From Hemicentrotus pulcherrimus (lineage: Eukaryota; Echinodermata; Echinoidea; Camarodonta; Strongylocentrotidae), in assembly GCA_003118195.1 (NCBI GenBank), contig BEXV01000977.1, positions 116,130 to 127,017 of the forward strand: a stretch of 10,888 nucleotides of DNA, read 5' to 3'. A program made the translations under genes and the position numbers. Below, in pieces: positions 1-7,459 of the stretch (position 1 is the stretch's first letter; the number at the start of each line of letters is the position of its first letter). The notes under the pieces were generated by a model that saw only the letters and a list, made by a program, of their open reading frames with translations, did no database searches and was not told the DNA's origin.

Positions 1-205
1 CGTGCATGATCATTATTTTTATGATGTTTAATGATGCTGTCCATTATACGTATGAATATATTCAGTATATTTATTATTTTATGTTTTCATGTATAATGCT
101 GTATTTTACCTTGTATTAGAATGACCATGCAATTTAGCTTAGGCTGCAAGAACGCCATTTTGAATAAACCTTTATTGAATTGAATTAAATTGAATTGAAT
201 GAATG
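1..205 (+). mobile_element. Probable 3' end of a non-LTR retrotransposon with TTGAA tail
   Basis: This AT-rich stretch has no coding potential and ends in a polyadenylation-like AATAAA (163-168). A pentamer run follows at once: TTGAA, TTGAA, TTAAA, TTGAA, TTGAA (175-199), then a decayed TGAATG. LINEs of the CR1/L2/jockey type often end in short tandem repeats of this kind instead of poly(A), so I read this as the 3' terminus of a plus-strand element whose body lies left of the window. The tail is seen directly; the family assignment is inference. It could equally be a simple microsatellite after an unrelated AT-rich region. Whether it belongs to the same family as the retroelement at the right edge cannot be judged, because that one's 3' end is outside the window. 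Confidence 0.45.
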
Positions 206-704
206 TATGCAATTTGAAAGATCAAGTTATGAAAAGAAATTCTCGAGATCACCTTTCTGTAAGTGCCGTTGAATTTGAACGAATTTCGGTACATGCGCCA
301 GATGTAAATGAACTTGCATGTCCGATACGCTAAATTGAATGGCCGAAGTACAATTTTTAAGGGCAACCTCCGACGAAAATGAAGTTTGTCCTAAACATGA
401 TTCCGTATTCTTGGTACCTCGGTACCTTTATGTTCCAACTAATTAATAACGAGTTACCTTTCCCGAATCCCTCCATTTCCCCCCAAAACAAAGAGATACA
501 TTCATAACCCACTAGACAGTAGAACCACTTCCACACTCCTCGAATGAGAACAGCTTTCGCACGAAAAGCATTTATTAGCACCGGTCCAGTATTTTGGTAT
601 AACATAGATCCATCTCTTAAACAAAGTACCAGTCTAGACATATTTACAAAAAAGATAAAGATAAACCTTTAAATACATAAACATGAATCTCGGTTTGTTC
701 GACT

Positions 705-855
705 CTCGACTCAATCTCTTTCTCCCTCATTCTACTGATCTAACCTCCTTTTTCTAGAGCTTGTGCAATTGTTCATTTTCTCTTTTTGTATCTTTTTTTG
801 TTTTTGCCTTTTACTATTTCCCTCCATTTTTTCCACTCTTTTATCCCCCCACAAC
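705..855 (+). other. Pyrimidine-rich strand-asymmetric tract
   Basis: Roughly 150 bases are strongly biased to C and T on the plus strand, with runs such as TCTCTTTCTCCCTC, TTTTTTTG and CCCTCCATTTTTTCC, ending in a C run and an A-rich stretch. Such tracts can be decayed microsatellites, polypyrimidine tracts before splice acceptors, or triplex-prone sequence. No clear acceptor or exon follows, so I treat it as low-complexity DNA. Confidence 0.5.
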
Positions 856-949
856 AACAAAAAATCTATAATTTCTTAGCTACAAATTTGTTTGCTTATT
901 GATTTCTAAGCATACTTTGTTCATGTTACATTATAAAAAAAAGGCATCT

Positions 950-993
950 GAGGAACTAACACTTCAACAAGCTCTGCTTTTAGTTAGTTCCTC
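950..993. repeat. Small perfect stem-loop, 11-bp arms
   Basis: GAGGAACTAAC (950-960) is perfectly complementary to GTTAGTTCCTC (983-993), with a 22-base loop. Inside the loop AAGC and GCTT can form a further 4-bp stem. No terminator, tRNA or other known RNA element matches, and an arm of this length can occur by chance in AT-rich DNA. Confidence 0.45.
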
Positions 994-1444
994 TTTTCTC
1001 GTGCTTTTTCTATTATATTTGTCGTTTCATTGCATTTGTATTATAATTACTCATTGCATTATGTTTTGCATGAGAAATAAAATCATCAGTCACGTGCAAA
1101 CCAGTCCACTACTAACATATTCAAATGTTACTTATACTCTTTAAACAAAGATTGTTCTTGACAACCCCAAAATCTTGCCATAGGCTTGTCTGACATATAT
1201 AGCAACAATAAATGTATGCAGGCTGGAGTCCAAGTTTATTCTTTGGTATAAGGTTGACGGAATAACTCATCCCTAGGTCTCCGGAAAAGAAACATCCATA
1301 CATTTGCTAATGTTAGTAAACCGGGCTATTAGATGCATGGTTTATCCGACTGACTGAAAACACTTCAAAATTGGCCTAGAATACTTATATTTTCCATGTT
1401 TTAATTCTCTTTTTGACATCATACTTGCTTTCCCTCTCTTTCAG

Positions 1445-1819
1445 TGATCGGATCTGACGCATGCAACCATCTGCTTCTACGAGGAGTGAGGAGTGAAATG
1501 AAATTATCTTTAACTCGTCGCTTCTCAGCAACTCCCAGCTGTAACTAGAAGTCAGATCGACGATATATATTGTAGAAGTTAATGATAGAACATAAGATGG
1601 TGTGAATTCTGAACCCAACCCTTTGCCTTTTCACATTGTATTTTGATTGTATAATTCACAACCATATCATTCGATGTATAGTATTTTTAAAAGAGATAAT
1701 GAATTAAAGTAAAATTTCTGTATTAATGTTTTCTAAATTTCTTTATTTACATGTACCATGAATAATAGCCGATTGTTTGAGAGGTTTATTTTTGTCACGT
1801 GTTTTGAAATTGTTTAGTA
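1445..1819 (+). promoter_or_regulatory. Conserved upstream block and candidate 5' UTR of TRIM copy A
   Basis: A polypyrimidine stretch ending TTTCAG (to 1444) looks like a 3' splice site and has a counterpart in copy B (TTTTAG, to 4944). The region from about 1497 to 1645 is then much better conserved between copies than its surroundings, and it includes a TATA-like GATATATAT (1562-1570). Two readings compete: a 5' UTR exon spliced onto an upstream leader at 1445, or a TATA promoter with transcription starting near 1595 and a ~225-base leader. No transcript evidence is available here, and a retained duplication alone could also explain the conservation. Confidence 0.35.
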
Positions 1820-3685
1820 ATGGCGTCTCTGAATCAGACCAATGTACGCACTTTGGAGTGTTCTATTTGTTTAGAATTACTCAGTGATCCGAAACAGTTA
1901 TCATGTTCACATACATTTTGTAAAAGATGTCTAGACGAAATGCTAACATGCTCTTGTCAAACTGAAACGTATTCTCTGACGTGTCCGATATGTCGAAGCG
2001 TAACAGATGTCAAGGATGGCGACGTGATGAATCTAAATACAAATGTTCCTCTTAAGTCTGTGGTTGAGGATCTCAGAAACAGCCAGCAGCTCGTCGACTG
2101 TGAGGTGTGTCAAACGGGTTCGAAGGCGGTGCATTTCTGCCAGGAATGCGGGAAGAACATGTGTAAAGAGTGTCTGGAGAATCACAACAACTGGCAACCA
2201 AACCTCAATCATACAGTCGTGTTTGTGAAAGATATTCAAGAGCGCAGGTTTGTGGAGAGGAACAGCGAGGAGCACTACTGCCAAGAGCACAACGCATCGG
2301 GTGGACAGCATATCTGCTCTGACGTCTGCCTTACTTGCAAGAAGTTTATCTGTATTAGATGCCGCATGCTGTTGCATGAAAAGGAAGGCCACACTGTTGT
2401 AGGTGCCGATGAATACAAAGATTCTTTCCAGAGTAAAGTCCAAAAACTGCAAGCAGAAGGCAACGCAAAAGCCACAACCATCGAGACCCATCTGGCTGTT
2501 ATTGAGAGTCAGATGAAGCGCGTTACTGATCACATTGAAAAAATATATGTTGAGATCAACAACGTCTATCTAGTATCAGACAAGCTGTTAAAGGATAGTA
2601 AATCAACATTGGTCGAGCAGGTTGATGCCCATGATAAGCCGCTGTACCTACGTTTACAGAAAATGAAGAGTGATCATGAAAGTTTGGTAGCTAATCTAAA
2701 ACGTGCGAGTGTGTTGTTGGGCGAAAGCTTGGAGGCTCCTCTGAGTGGAGATGTCATTGCTATTCGTGATTCACTGTCTGGTGAGCTTCAAAATCTGTTA
2801 GATCGGGTGGATCCGGACAACCAGCTTGTTACTGATGTCGGTGATCGTGCAGAGGAGTTGTTCTTTAAACCCCGCTTTACCCCAGACCACCAAGACCCCT
2901 TGAGAATCGGGAAATTCTATGTAAAGGATTTAATGGTCCGTAGTGTGAAACTCTCAGGTCGAATGAGCTCCTTGGCTTCTTCTGTCGATGGTCGAATGGC
3001 AGTAGGGTATTGTGGAGGAGGGATCGAGTTCGTATCTGAAAATGGACAATTCCAGGAGACAGTTCTCAACGAAGTCAAGGTTAGTGGAGCAAAATTCCTC
3101 TCTAATGGCGGGTACGTTATCCTTGATGTGAGCAACACCATCAACACGTACTCACCCGAGTGTGTGAAGTCAGATGCATATTTTGCGACACTTGGTTCTG
3201 ATGAAGGCGGGGTCGGAACCCTAGCTATCGGCAGTGTCGATCAGATCTATGTCGGCTACTGCAAAGCAAAGAAGATCCAAGAGTTCCATCCAGTAAGTGG
3301 GGCTACTATCAGGGTGATACAATGCAATGGTTTCGCACCTGAGCAGATCACCTGTCTCGATAACTCCCTGATCATCAGCCATAGCACTACAGCGAGAATA
3401 CTTGGTCCAGACGCCGTTGTGAAACACAAGGTAAGGAAATGGAACGCCTATCCATACAGTGCCGTAACTCAAGACAACTCCATTCTGATTGCATGGGTCA
3501 ATCATGATCAAGGGTTGGTCACTATCGAAAAGTTCACCAAAAGGTTGCAGCCGGTAAAGACACTCTTGTTGGACTACAAGATTGAGAAGCCTAAGAAGCA
3601 TTGGTATTCCCTCCAGGTTTTCACATCTGGAGGAGTTGCTTTCTGTTCTCCAAACAGACTCTACATAATAGCATGTCCACCATAA
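1820..3685 (+). CDS. TRIM-family RING E3 ubiquitin ligase with C-terminal beta-propeller (copy A)
   Basis: This is a complete, single-exon, 621-residue tripartite-motif protein. The RING zinc finger has C14, C17, C29, H31, C34, C37, C55 and C58. B-box 1 follows with C94, C97, C107, C110, C115, C118, H122 and H131. B-box 2 has C154, H157, C170, C173, C178, C181, H186 and H191, with the canonical final spacing. A helical coiled-coil region runs from about 195 to 330. The last ~240 residues (from about 375) have repeating hydrophobic/Gly/Asp-turn units such as GGYVILDVSN and DNSILIAWV, suggesting an NHL- or WD-like propeller as in TRIM56/TRIM2-type proteins. The expected role is a cytosolic ubiquitin ligase: the RING recruits E2, the coiled coil dimerises, and the propeller binds substrate. 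Invertebrate members are often immune-linked, but that is inference. The ATG at 1820 is the start because an in-frame TGA sits at 1805-1807, and copy B starts at the same point. All zinc ligands are present, so it looks functional. The exact family member is not assigned. Confidence 0.9.
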   Translation: MASLNQTNVRTLECSICLELLSDPKQLSCSHTFCKRCLDEMLTCSCQTETYSLTCPICRSVTDVKDGDVMNLNTNVPLKSVVEDLRNSQQLVDCEVCQTGSKAVHFCQECGKNMCKECLENHNNWQPNLNHTVVFVKDIQERRFVERNSEEHYCQEHNASGGQHICSDVCLTCKKFICIRCRMLLHEKEGHTVVGADEYKDSFQSKVQKLQAEGNAKATTIETHLAVIESQMKRVTDHIEKIYVEINNVYLVSDKLLKDSKSTLVEQVDAHDKPLYLRLQKMKSDHESLVANLKRASVLLGESLEAPLSGDVIAIRDSLSGELQNLLDRVDPDNQLVTDVGDRAEELFFKPRFTPDHQDPLRIGKFYVKDLMVRSVKLSGRMSSLASSVDGRMAVGYCGGGIEFVSENGQFQETVLNEVKVSGAKFLSNGGYVILDVSNTINTYSPECVKSDAYFATLGSDEGGVGTLAIGSVDQIYVGYCKAKKIQEFHPVSGATIRVIQCNGFAPEQITCLDNSLIISHSTTARILGPDAVVKHKVRKWNAYPYSAVTQDNSILIAWVNHDQGLVTIEKFTKRLQPVKTLLLDYKIEKPKKHWYSLQVFTSGGVAFCSPNRLYIIACPP

Positions 3686-3948
3686 TGGAAAACTGCTCAT
3701 TGTTGAGTCCATTGTAATGATGTACCTACTTCCGGGTATTCCAATGTAGAGGAATTGTTTTCAGACTTTAAATAATTATGAGAATGTCTGCAACAAAAGG
3801 TATCAGTTCTGGGAATCGTTGACATTGAGTCCATTATAACAGAGTGAACTACTTCCACGTAGAAGGAGTTGCTTTCTGAAGTATAGGTATGTCCACAATG
3901 AAGTGGATCAGTCCTCGGAATTGTTGACACTGTTTAGTCGATTACAGT
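3632..3948 (+). repeat. Degenerate triplicated ~115-bp repeat spanning the stop codon (copy A)
   Basis: Three successive units begin GGAGTTGCTTTCTG (3632), GGAATTGTTTTCAG (3751) and GGAGTTGCTTTCTG (3865). Landmarks recur in order. All three have a CATGTCC/AATGTCT/TATGTCC block and a GTTGAG/GTTGACAT/GTTGACAC block followed by an AGTC-ATT motif. Units 1 and 2 also end in CTACTTCC. Unit 1 contains the last ~18 codons of the TRIM gene and its TAA; units 2 and 3 are untranslated. The 3' UTR therefore seems to have grown by tandem duplication of the gene's own end, before the larger gene duplication, since copy B has the same three units. Confidence 0.75.
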
Positions 3949-4017
3949 CTTAGGATAAACTAATAGTAAAACTTTGTTGACCAGGCTTCGTCGGCATCAA
4001 TGATGTTCTTCCTATTA

Positions 4018-4110
4018 GGGCCATGCGATCATTTTTACCTCAGCAATTGCCTTGTTCCCATTTACACCTGGGTCAAGAACGACAAATGCGGGTAAATACT
4101 ACTGATGGCG
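4018..4110. repeat. Possible old SINE-like dispersed repeat (copy A)
   Basis: The phrase CCCATTTACACCTGGGTC, followed by AAATGCGGGTAAA and GATGGCGC, resembles a dispersed repeat I associate from memory with several marine invertebrate genomes. If so, it is a relic inherited by both TRIM units (the copy B equivalent is 7529-7621). I cannot confirm the family by search, and no intact tRNA-like A or B box is visible. Confidence 0.3.
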
Positions 4111-4235
4111 CAGGTGACTCATTAGCTGAACGCTTTGTTATGTACTTCGTCAAGAAAGTATAAAATATCACACATCACCTAAATATCACACATCGACGAG
4201 TTCGTGGTCATTTGGATTAATTAATCACCTTTCGT

Positions 4236-4260
4236 GTTTGGTCTATTGTCGGTCTGGTGT
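4236..4260 (+). repeat. 25-bp boundary motif, copy 1
   Basis: The motif GTTTGGTCTATTGTC plus GGTCTGGTGT ends duplication copy A. It recurs exactly at 7747-7771 and with two differences at 8542-8566. The sequence following it is different each time (AACGAAAT, TACTAAAG, CAACACAG). A constant end with changing neighbours is what a repeat terminus or a recombination breakpoint looks like. Confidence 0.7.
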
Positions 4261-4374
4261 AACGAAATTAACAAAAGACTTAACTCCGTTTGGTTGACAA
4301 TCTGCCATGCATGAAGACTCTCGTCTACGGCTGATTGTCAACGAAACGGAGTTAAGTCTTTTGTTAATTTCGTT
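4261..4374. repeat. Near-perfect 42-bp inverted repeat (foldback hairpin)
   Basis: The left arm at 4261-4302 (starting AACGAAATTAACAAAAGAC) pairs with the right arm at 4333-4374 at 41 of 42 positions; the only mismatch is at 4292. The spacer is 30 bases and itself holds a 4-bp stem (AGAC-TCTC-GTCT). The left arm begins at the very base after duplication copy A ends, and no equivalent follows copy B. Possible origins are a foldback element, a template-switch event at the duplication junction, or part of the adjacent DNA-transposon debris. If transcribed, it would give a long hairpin RNA; nothing shows that it is. Confidence 0.9.
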
Positions 4375-4756
4375 TGTTAATATGGCAGGCAGCAAGTGGA
4401 AACGAATTCGTTTAATAAAAGTATGGAAATGCAAGCACTACTCTAAACAAACAGAACTTTGTAATTCCTCGCTCATTTTTCCTGATTGAGGTGTCATATG
4501 AAAGGGCAGAAACTCAACTTCCTAGAAATGTGAACTTTTATTCGAAATTGAGATACCGCCCGCCAAATTTCTTTTTGGTTTCCTTCCTTCAAAATGCTTT
4601 TAATCACTCATGCGTGAAATATGCATCACGTGAATTGCATCAACTGAAAGAGGAGACTCTAAGCTTTCCATATATCATTCATTAATTATGGTTGTGATTA
4701 AGTTATGATAAAACATCGATACTTCTCGGTTTCGTTTTTTTCTGGGACGCACTGTA
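4375..4756 (-). mobile_element. Probable DNA-transposon fragment with mariner-like terminus
   Basis: On the minus strand the segment begins TACAGTGCGTCCCAGAAAA and continues into an AACGAAAC block. This resembles termini of invertebrate mariner-like or related TA-inserting elements, and the end falls at a TA dinucleotide (4755-4756). The rest of the segment has no coding capacity, and the matching opposite terminus is not found before the hairpin. I read it as a truncated non-autonomous copy. The similarity is from memory of such termini, so the family call is tentative. It separates the two TRIM units. Confidence 0.4.
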
Positions 4757-4944
4757 TAGACAGCCCACAAGACCAACAATATAGGTCTCTTGAACCCCCA
4801 AGAAAAATTGTCAGAATGCCCATGAAACTGACAGAAGACCATGAACAGTGACTGAAAGCACTGTAAAATTGGCCTGAAAAACCCATATTTTCCGTGGTGA
4901 CTTTATTTGACATCATACTTGTTTTGTCTCTCTTTTACTTTTAG

Positions 4945-5324
4945 TGAGGGATCTGACGCATTCAACCACTTGTTTCTACCAGCGGTGAACAATGAAATGA
5001 GATTATCTTTAACTCGTCGCTTCTCAGCAACTCCCAGATGCAACTAGAACTCAGATCGACGATATATATTGTAGAGGTTGATGATAAAATATAAGATGGT
5101 GTGAATTCTGAACCCAACCCTTTGCCTCTTCACATCGTATTTTTATTGTATAATTTATATTGCCAGATCATTCGATGTATAGTATACTTTTTTTAAAGAA
5201 ATAATGAAGTGAGGTGAAATTTTTGTTTTAATGTTTTGTGAACTTTTTTATTTACATGTACCATGATTATTACACGATTGTTTAGAGAATTTATTTTTGT
5301 CTCGTGTTTCGAATTTTTTCTGTA
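4945..5324 (+). promoter_or_regulatory. Conserved upstream block and candidate 5' UTR of TRIM copy B
   Basis: This is the counterpart of the block upstream of copy A. A pyrimidine stretch ending TTTTAG (to 4944) could be a splice acceptor. The TATA-like GATATATAT lies at 5061-5069 inside the best-conserved segment. A second CTTCTCAG within the block is also shared. AT-rich sequence then leads to the start codon in the context CTGTAATGG. The regulatory reading rests only on conservation between the two paralogues. Confidence 0.35.
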
Positions 5325-7196
5325 ATGGCGTCACTTAAAACGCCCATTCTGCGGACGTTGGAGTGTCCTATTTGTTTAGAATTACACAGTGATCCAAAAA
5401 AGTTATCATGTTCACATTCATTTTGTAAAAACTGTCTAGACAACATCCTAACATGCTCTAGTCAAACTGAAACGGTCAATTCTTTGACGTGTCCGATATG
5501 TCGAAGCATAACAGATGTCAAGCATGGCGATGTGATGAATCTAAATACAAATGCTCCTCTGAAGTCTGTGATTGAGGATCTCAGAAACAGCCAGCAGCTC
5601 GTTGACTGTGAAGTGTGCCAAACGGGTTCGAAGGCGGTGCATTTCTGCCAGGAATGCGGGAATAAAATGTGTAACGAGTGTCTGGAGAATCACAACAAAT
5701 GGCCACCCAACCTCAAGCATACAGTCGTGCTCGTGAAAGATGTCAAAGAGCGCAGGTATGTCGCTTGGAGTAAGGTCAGCAAGGAGCACTACTGTCAGGA
5801 GCACGACGCATCGGACGGACACCAGAATATCTGCACCGACGTCTGCCTTACTTGCAAGAAGCTCGTCTGTATGAGATGCCGCTTGCTGTTGCACGAGAAG
5901 GAAGGCCACACTGTTGTAAGTAGAAAGGAATACAAAGATTCTTTCCAGATCCAAATCCAAATATTGCAAGCATTAGCTGAGGAGAAAGCCACAACCATCG
6001 AGACCCATCTGGATGTTATTGAGAGTCAGATGAAGCGCGTTACTGATCACATTGACAGAATATATGTTAAGATCACCAGCGAGTATGAAGTATCAGGCAA
6101 GCTGTTAAGTGAGAATAAATCAGTATTAGTCGAGCTGGTCAAGGCCAGTAAAGGGCAACTATGCCAACGCTTGCAGAAGATGAAGGGTGATCATGAAAGG
6201 TTGGTAGCTAGTCTAAAAAGTGCGAATGTGTTGTTAGGAAGCAGCTTGGAGGCTCCTCTGAGTGGAGATGTCATTGCTATTCGTGATTCACTGTCTGGTA
6301 AGCTTCAAAGTCTGATAGATCGGGAGGATCCGGACAACCAGCTTGCTACTGATGTGGGTGATGAGGAGTTGTTCTTTGCACCCCGCTTTACCCCAGACCG
6401 ACAAGACCCCTTGAGCATCGGGAAATTATGTGTGAAGCATTCAATGGTCCGTAGTGTGATACTCTCAGGTCGAATGAGCTCCTTGGCTTCTTCGGTCGAT
6501 GGTCGAATGGCAGTAGGGTATTGTGGAGGAGGGATCGAGTTCGTATCTGAGAATGGACAATTCGAGGAGACAGTCCTCAACGATGTCAAGATTCGTGGAG
6601 CAAGATTCCTCTCAGATGGCGGGTACGTTGTCCTTGATGTGAGCAACACCATCAACACGTACTCACCCGAGTGTGTGAAGTCAGATGCATATTTTGCGAC
6701 ACTTGGTTCCGATGAAGGCGGGGTCGGAAGCCTAGCTGTCGACAGTGTAGATCAGATCTATGTCGGCTACTGCAAAGCAAAGAAGATCCAAGAGTTCCAT
6801 CCAGTAAGTGGGGCTGCTATCAGGGAGATACAATGCAATGGTTTCGAACCTGAGCAGATCACCTGTCTCGATAACTCCCTGATCATCAGCCATAGCACTT
6901 CAACGAGAATACTTGGTCCAGACGCCGTTGTGAAACACAAGGTAAGGAAATGGAACGATTATCCATACAGTGCCGTAACTCAAGACAACTCCATTCTGAT
7001 CGCATGGGTCAATCATGATCAAGGGTTGGTCACTATCGAAAAGTTCACCAAAGGGTTGAAGCCGGTAAAGACACTCTTGTTGGACTACAAGATTGAGAAG
7101 CCTAAGAAGCATTGGTATTCCCTCCAAGTTTTCACATCCGGAGGAGTTGCTTTCTGTTCTCCAAACAGACTCTACATATTGGCATGTCCACCATAA
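5325..7196 (+). CDS. TRIM-family RING E3 ubiquitin ligase with C-terminal beta-propeller (copy B)
   Basis: This intact single-exon tandem paralogue of the gene at 1820-3685 has 623 residues. The RING ligands are C14, C17, C29, H31, C34, C37, C56 and C59. B-box 1 has C95, C98, C108, C111, C116, C119, H123 and H132. B-box 2 has C157, H160, C174, C177, C182, C185, H190 and H195. A coiled-coil region and the NHL/WD-like propeller follow as in copy A. The start is the ATG at 5325, matching copy A; a longer frame opening at GTG 5304 is not used. By eye the propeller differs at about 19 of ~240 residues (92% identity), but the N-terminal 380 residues differ at about 85-90 positions. Changes cluster in residues 4-10, the linker between the B-boxes (about 139-155), the start of the coiled coil (198-216) and its middle (240-285). 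Paralogue-specific dimerisation or partner choice is a plausible inference. No frameshift or lost zinc ligand is seen. Confidence 0.9.
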   Translation: MASLKTPILRTLECPICLELHSDPKKLSCSHSFCKNCLDNILTCSSQTETVNSLTCPICRSITDVKHGDVMNLNTNAPLKSVIEDLRNSQQLVDCEVCQTGSKAVHFCQECGNKMCNECLENHNKWPPNLKHTVVLVKDVKERRYVAWSKVSKEHYCQEHDASDGHQNICTDVCLTCKKLVCMRCRLLLHEKEGHTVVSRKEYKDSFQIQIQILQALAEEKATTIETHLDVIESQMKRVTDHIDRIYVKITSEYEVSGKLLSENKSVLVELVKASKGQLCQRLQKMKGDHERLVASLKSANVLLGSSLEAPLSGDVIAIRDSLSGKLQSLIDREDPDNQLATDVGDEELFFAPRFTPDRQDPLSIGKLCVKHSMVRSVILSGRMSSLASSVDGRMAVGYCGGGIEFVSENGQFEETVLNDVKIRGARFLSDGGYVVLDVSNTINTYSPECVKSDAYFATLGSDEGGVGSLAVDSVDQIYVGYCKAKKIQEFHPVSGAAIREIQCNGFEPEQITCLDNSLIISHSTSTRILGPDAVVKHKVRKWNDYPYSAVTQDNSILIAWVNHDQGLVTIEKFTKGLKPVKTLLLDYKIEKPKKHWYSLQVFTSGGVAFCSPNRLYILACPP

Positions 7197-7459
7197 TGGA
7201 AAACTGCTCATTGTTGAGTGCATTGTAATGATGTACCTACTTCCGGGTATTCCAATGCAGAGGAATTGTTTTCAGACTTTAACTAATTATGGGAATGTCC
7301 GCAACAAAAGGAATCAGTTCTGGGAATCATTGACATTGAGTCCATTATAACAGAGTGAACTACTTCCACGTAGAAGGAGTTGCTTTCTGAAGTATAGGTA
7401 TGTCCACAATGAAGTTGATCAGTCCTCGGAATTGTTGACACTGTCTAGTCGATTACAGT
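7143..7459 (+). repeat. Degenerate triplicated ~115-bp repeat spanning the stop codon (copy B)
   Basis: This is the equivalent of 3632-3948, with unit starts at 7143, 7262 and 7376. Unit 1 includes the last codons and stop of the TRIM gene. The three units are as diverged from each other as in copy A, while each unit is nearly identical to its partner there, so the triplication predates the gene duplication. Confidence 0.75.

Larger units (their letters stand above)
206..1350. other. Intergenic DNA without a supportable gene
   Basis: No reading frame here looks like a gene. The longest open stretch (357-641, minus strand, 94 codons) has no motif I recognise and an unremarkable composition. 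Visible items are a short repeated GGTACC pair near 415-428, a pyrimidine-rich tract around 705-855, and a stem-loop at 950-993. Two AATAAA hexamers (1075-1080 and 1207-1212) have no gene upstream to serve. A distal promoter or a noncoding first exon of the downstream TRIM gene could lie here, but nothing in the sequence pins it down. Confidence 0.5.
1351..4260 (+). repeat. Tandem segmental duplication, copy A
   Basis: This ~2.9 kb block is repeated in direct orientation at 4849-7771. Alignable sequence starts at TGACTGAAAACACT (copy B has a G for one A) and stops abruptly after a 25-mer ending GGTCTGGTGT. The unit carries an upstream conserved block, one complete TRIM gene and about 575 bp of 3' flank. 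Similarity is uneven. The 5' flank and N-terminal coding half are noticeably diverged. The propeller-coding half and the 3' flank are close to 96% identical by my own count of about 20 differences in 575 bases. Boundaries were placed by eye. Confidence 0.9.
3686..4260 (+). other. 3' flank / candidate 3' UTR of TRIM copy A
   Basis: After the stop codon about 575 bases are conserved with copy B at about 96%. They contain two degenerate repeat units, a block resembling a dispersed repeat (4018-4110) and an 18-bp motif present twice in tandem (AAATATCACACATC..., 4163-4198). No canonical AATAAA occurs in this stretch. The variant TATAAA at 4160-4165, kept in copy B, could act as a weak polyadenylation signal. 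AATAAA at 4414-4419 lies beyond the duplicated unit and has no equivalent after copy B. Confidence 0.45.

Noticed and set aside
357..641. 94-codon open frame on the minus strand
   Set aside because: No recognisable domain, no supporting neighbour, and this length is expected by chance in the window.
950..993. Stem-loop as a pre-miRNA or terminator
   Set aside because: The stem is only 11 bp with no extended arm pairing and no T-run context, too short for a miRNA precursor; kept only as a minor repeat.
2033..2533. Long minus-strand open frame antisense to the TRIM coding sequence
   Set aside because: It mirrors the strongly coding plus strand. Copy B shows the same antisense opening interrupted and altered in length, and it has no domain of its own.
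3221..3930. Minus-strand frames with repeating MSTIPRTD-like peptide
   Set aside because: The peptide repetition comes from the degenerate DNA repeat around the TRIM stop codon, not from a gene.
4163..4198. Two spaced copies of AAATATCACACATC as a CRISPR-like or iteron array
   Set aside because: Only two 18-bp units in a eukaryotic 3' flank; no further repeats and no associated genes.
5304..5324. Seven-codon N-terminal extension of TRIM copy B from a GTG
   Set aside because: GTG is not a normal eukaryotic start; the ATG at 5325 aligns with the copy A start, which has an in-frame stop just upstream.
1820..7196. TRIM copies as bacterial or viral genes
   Set aside because: RING plus two B-boxes plus coiled coil plus propeller is a metazoan architecture, and the flanks hold eukaryotic LINE and MITE sequence.
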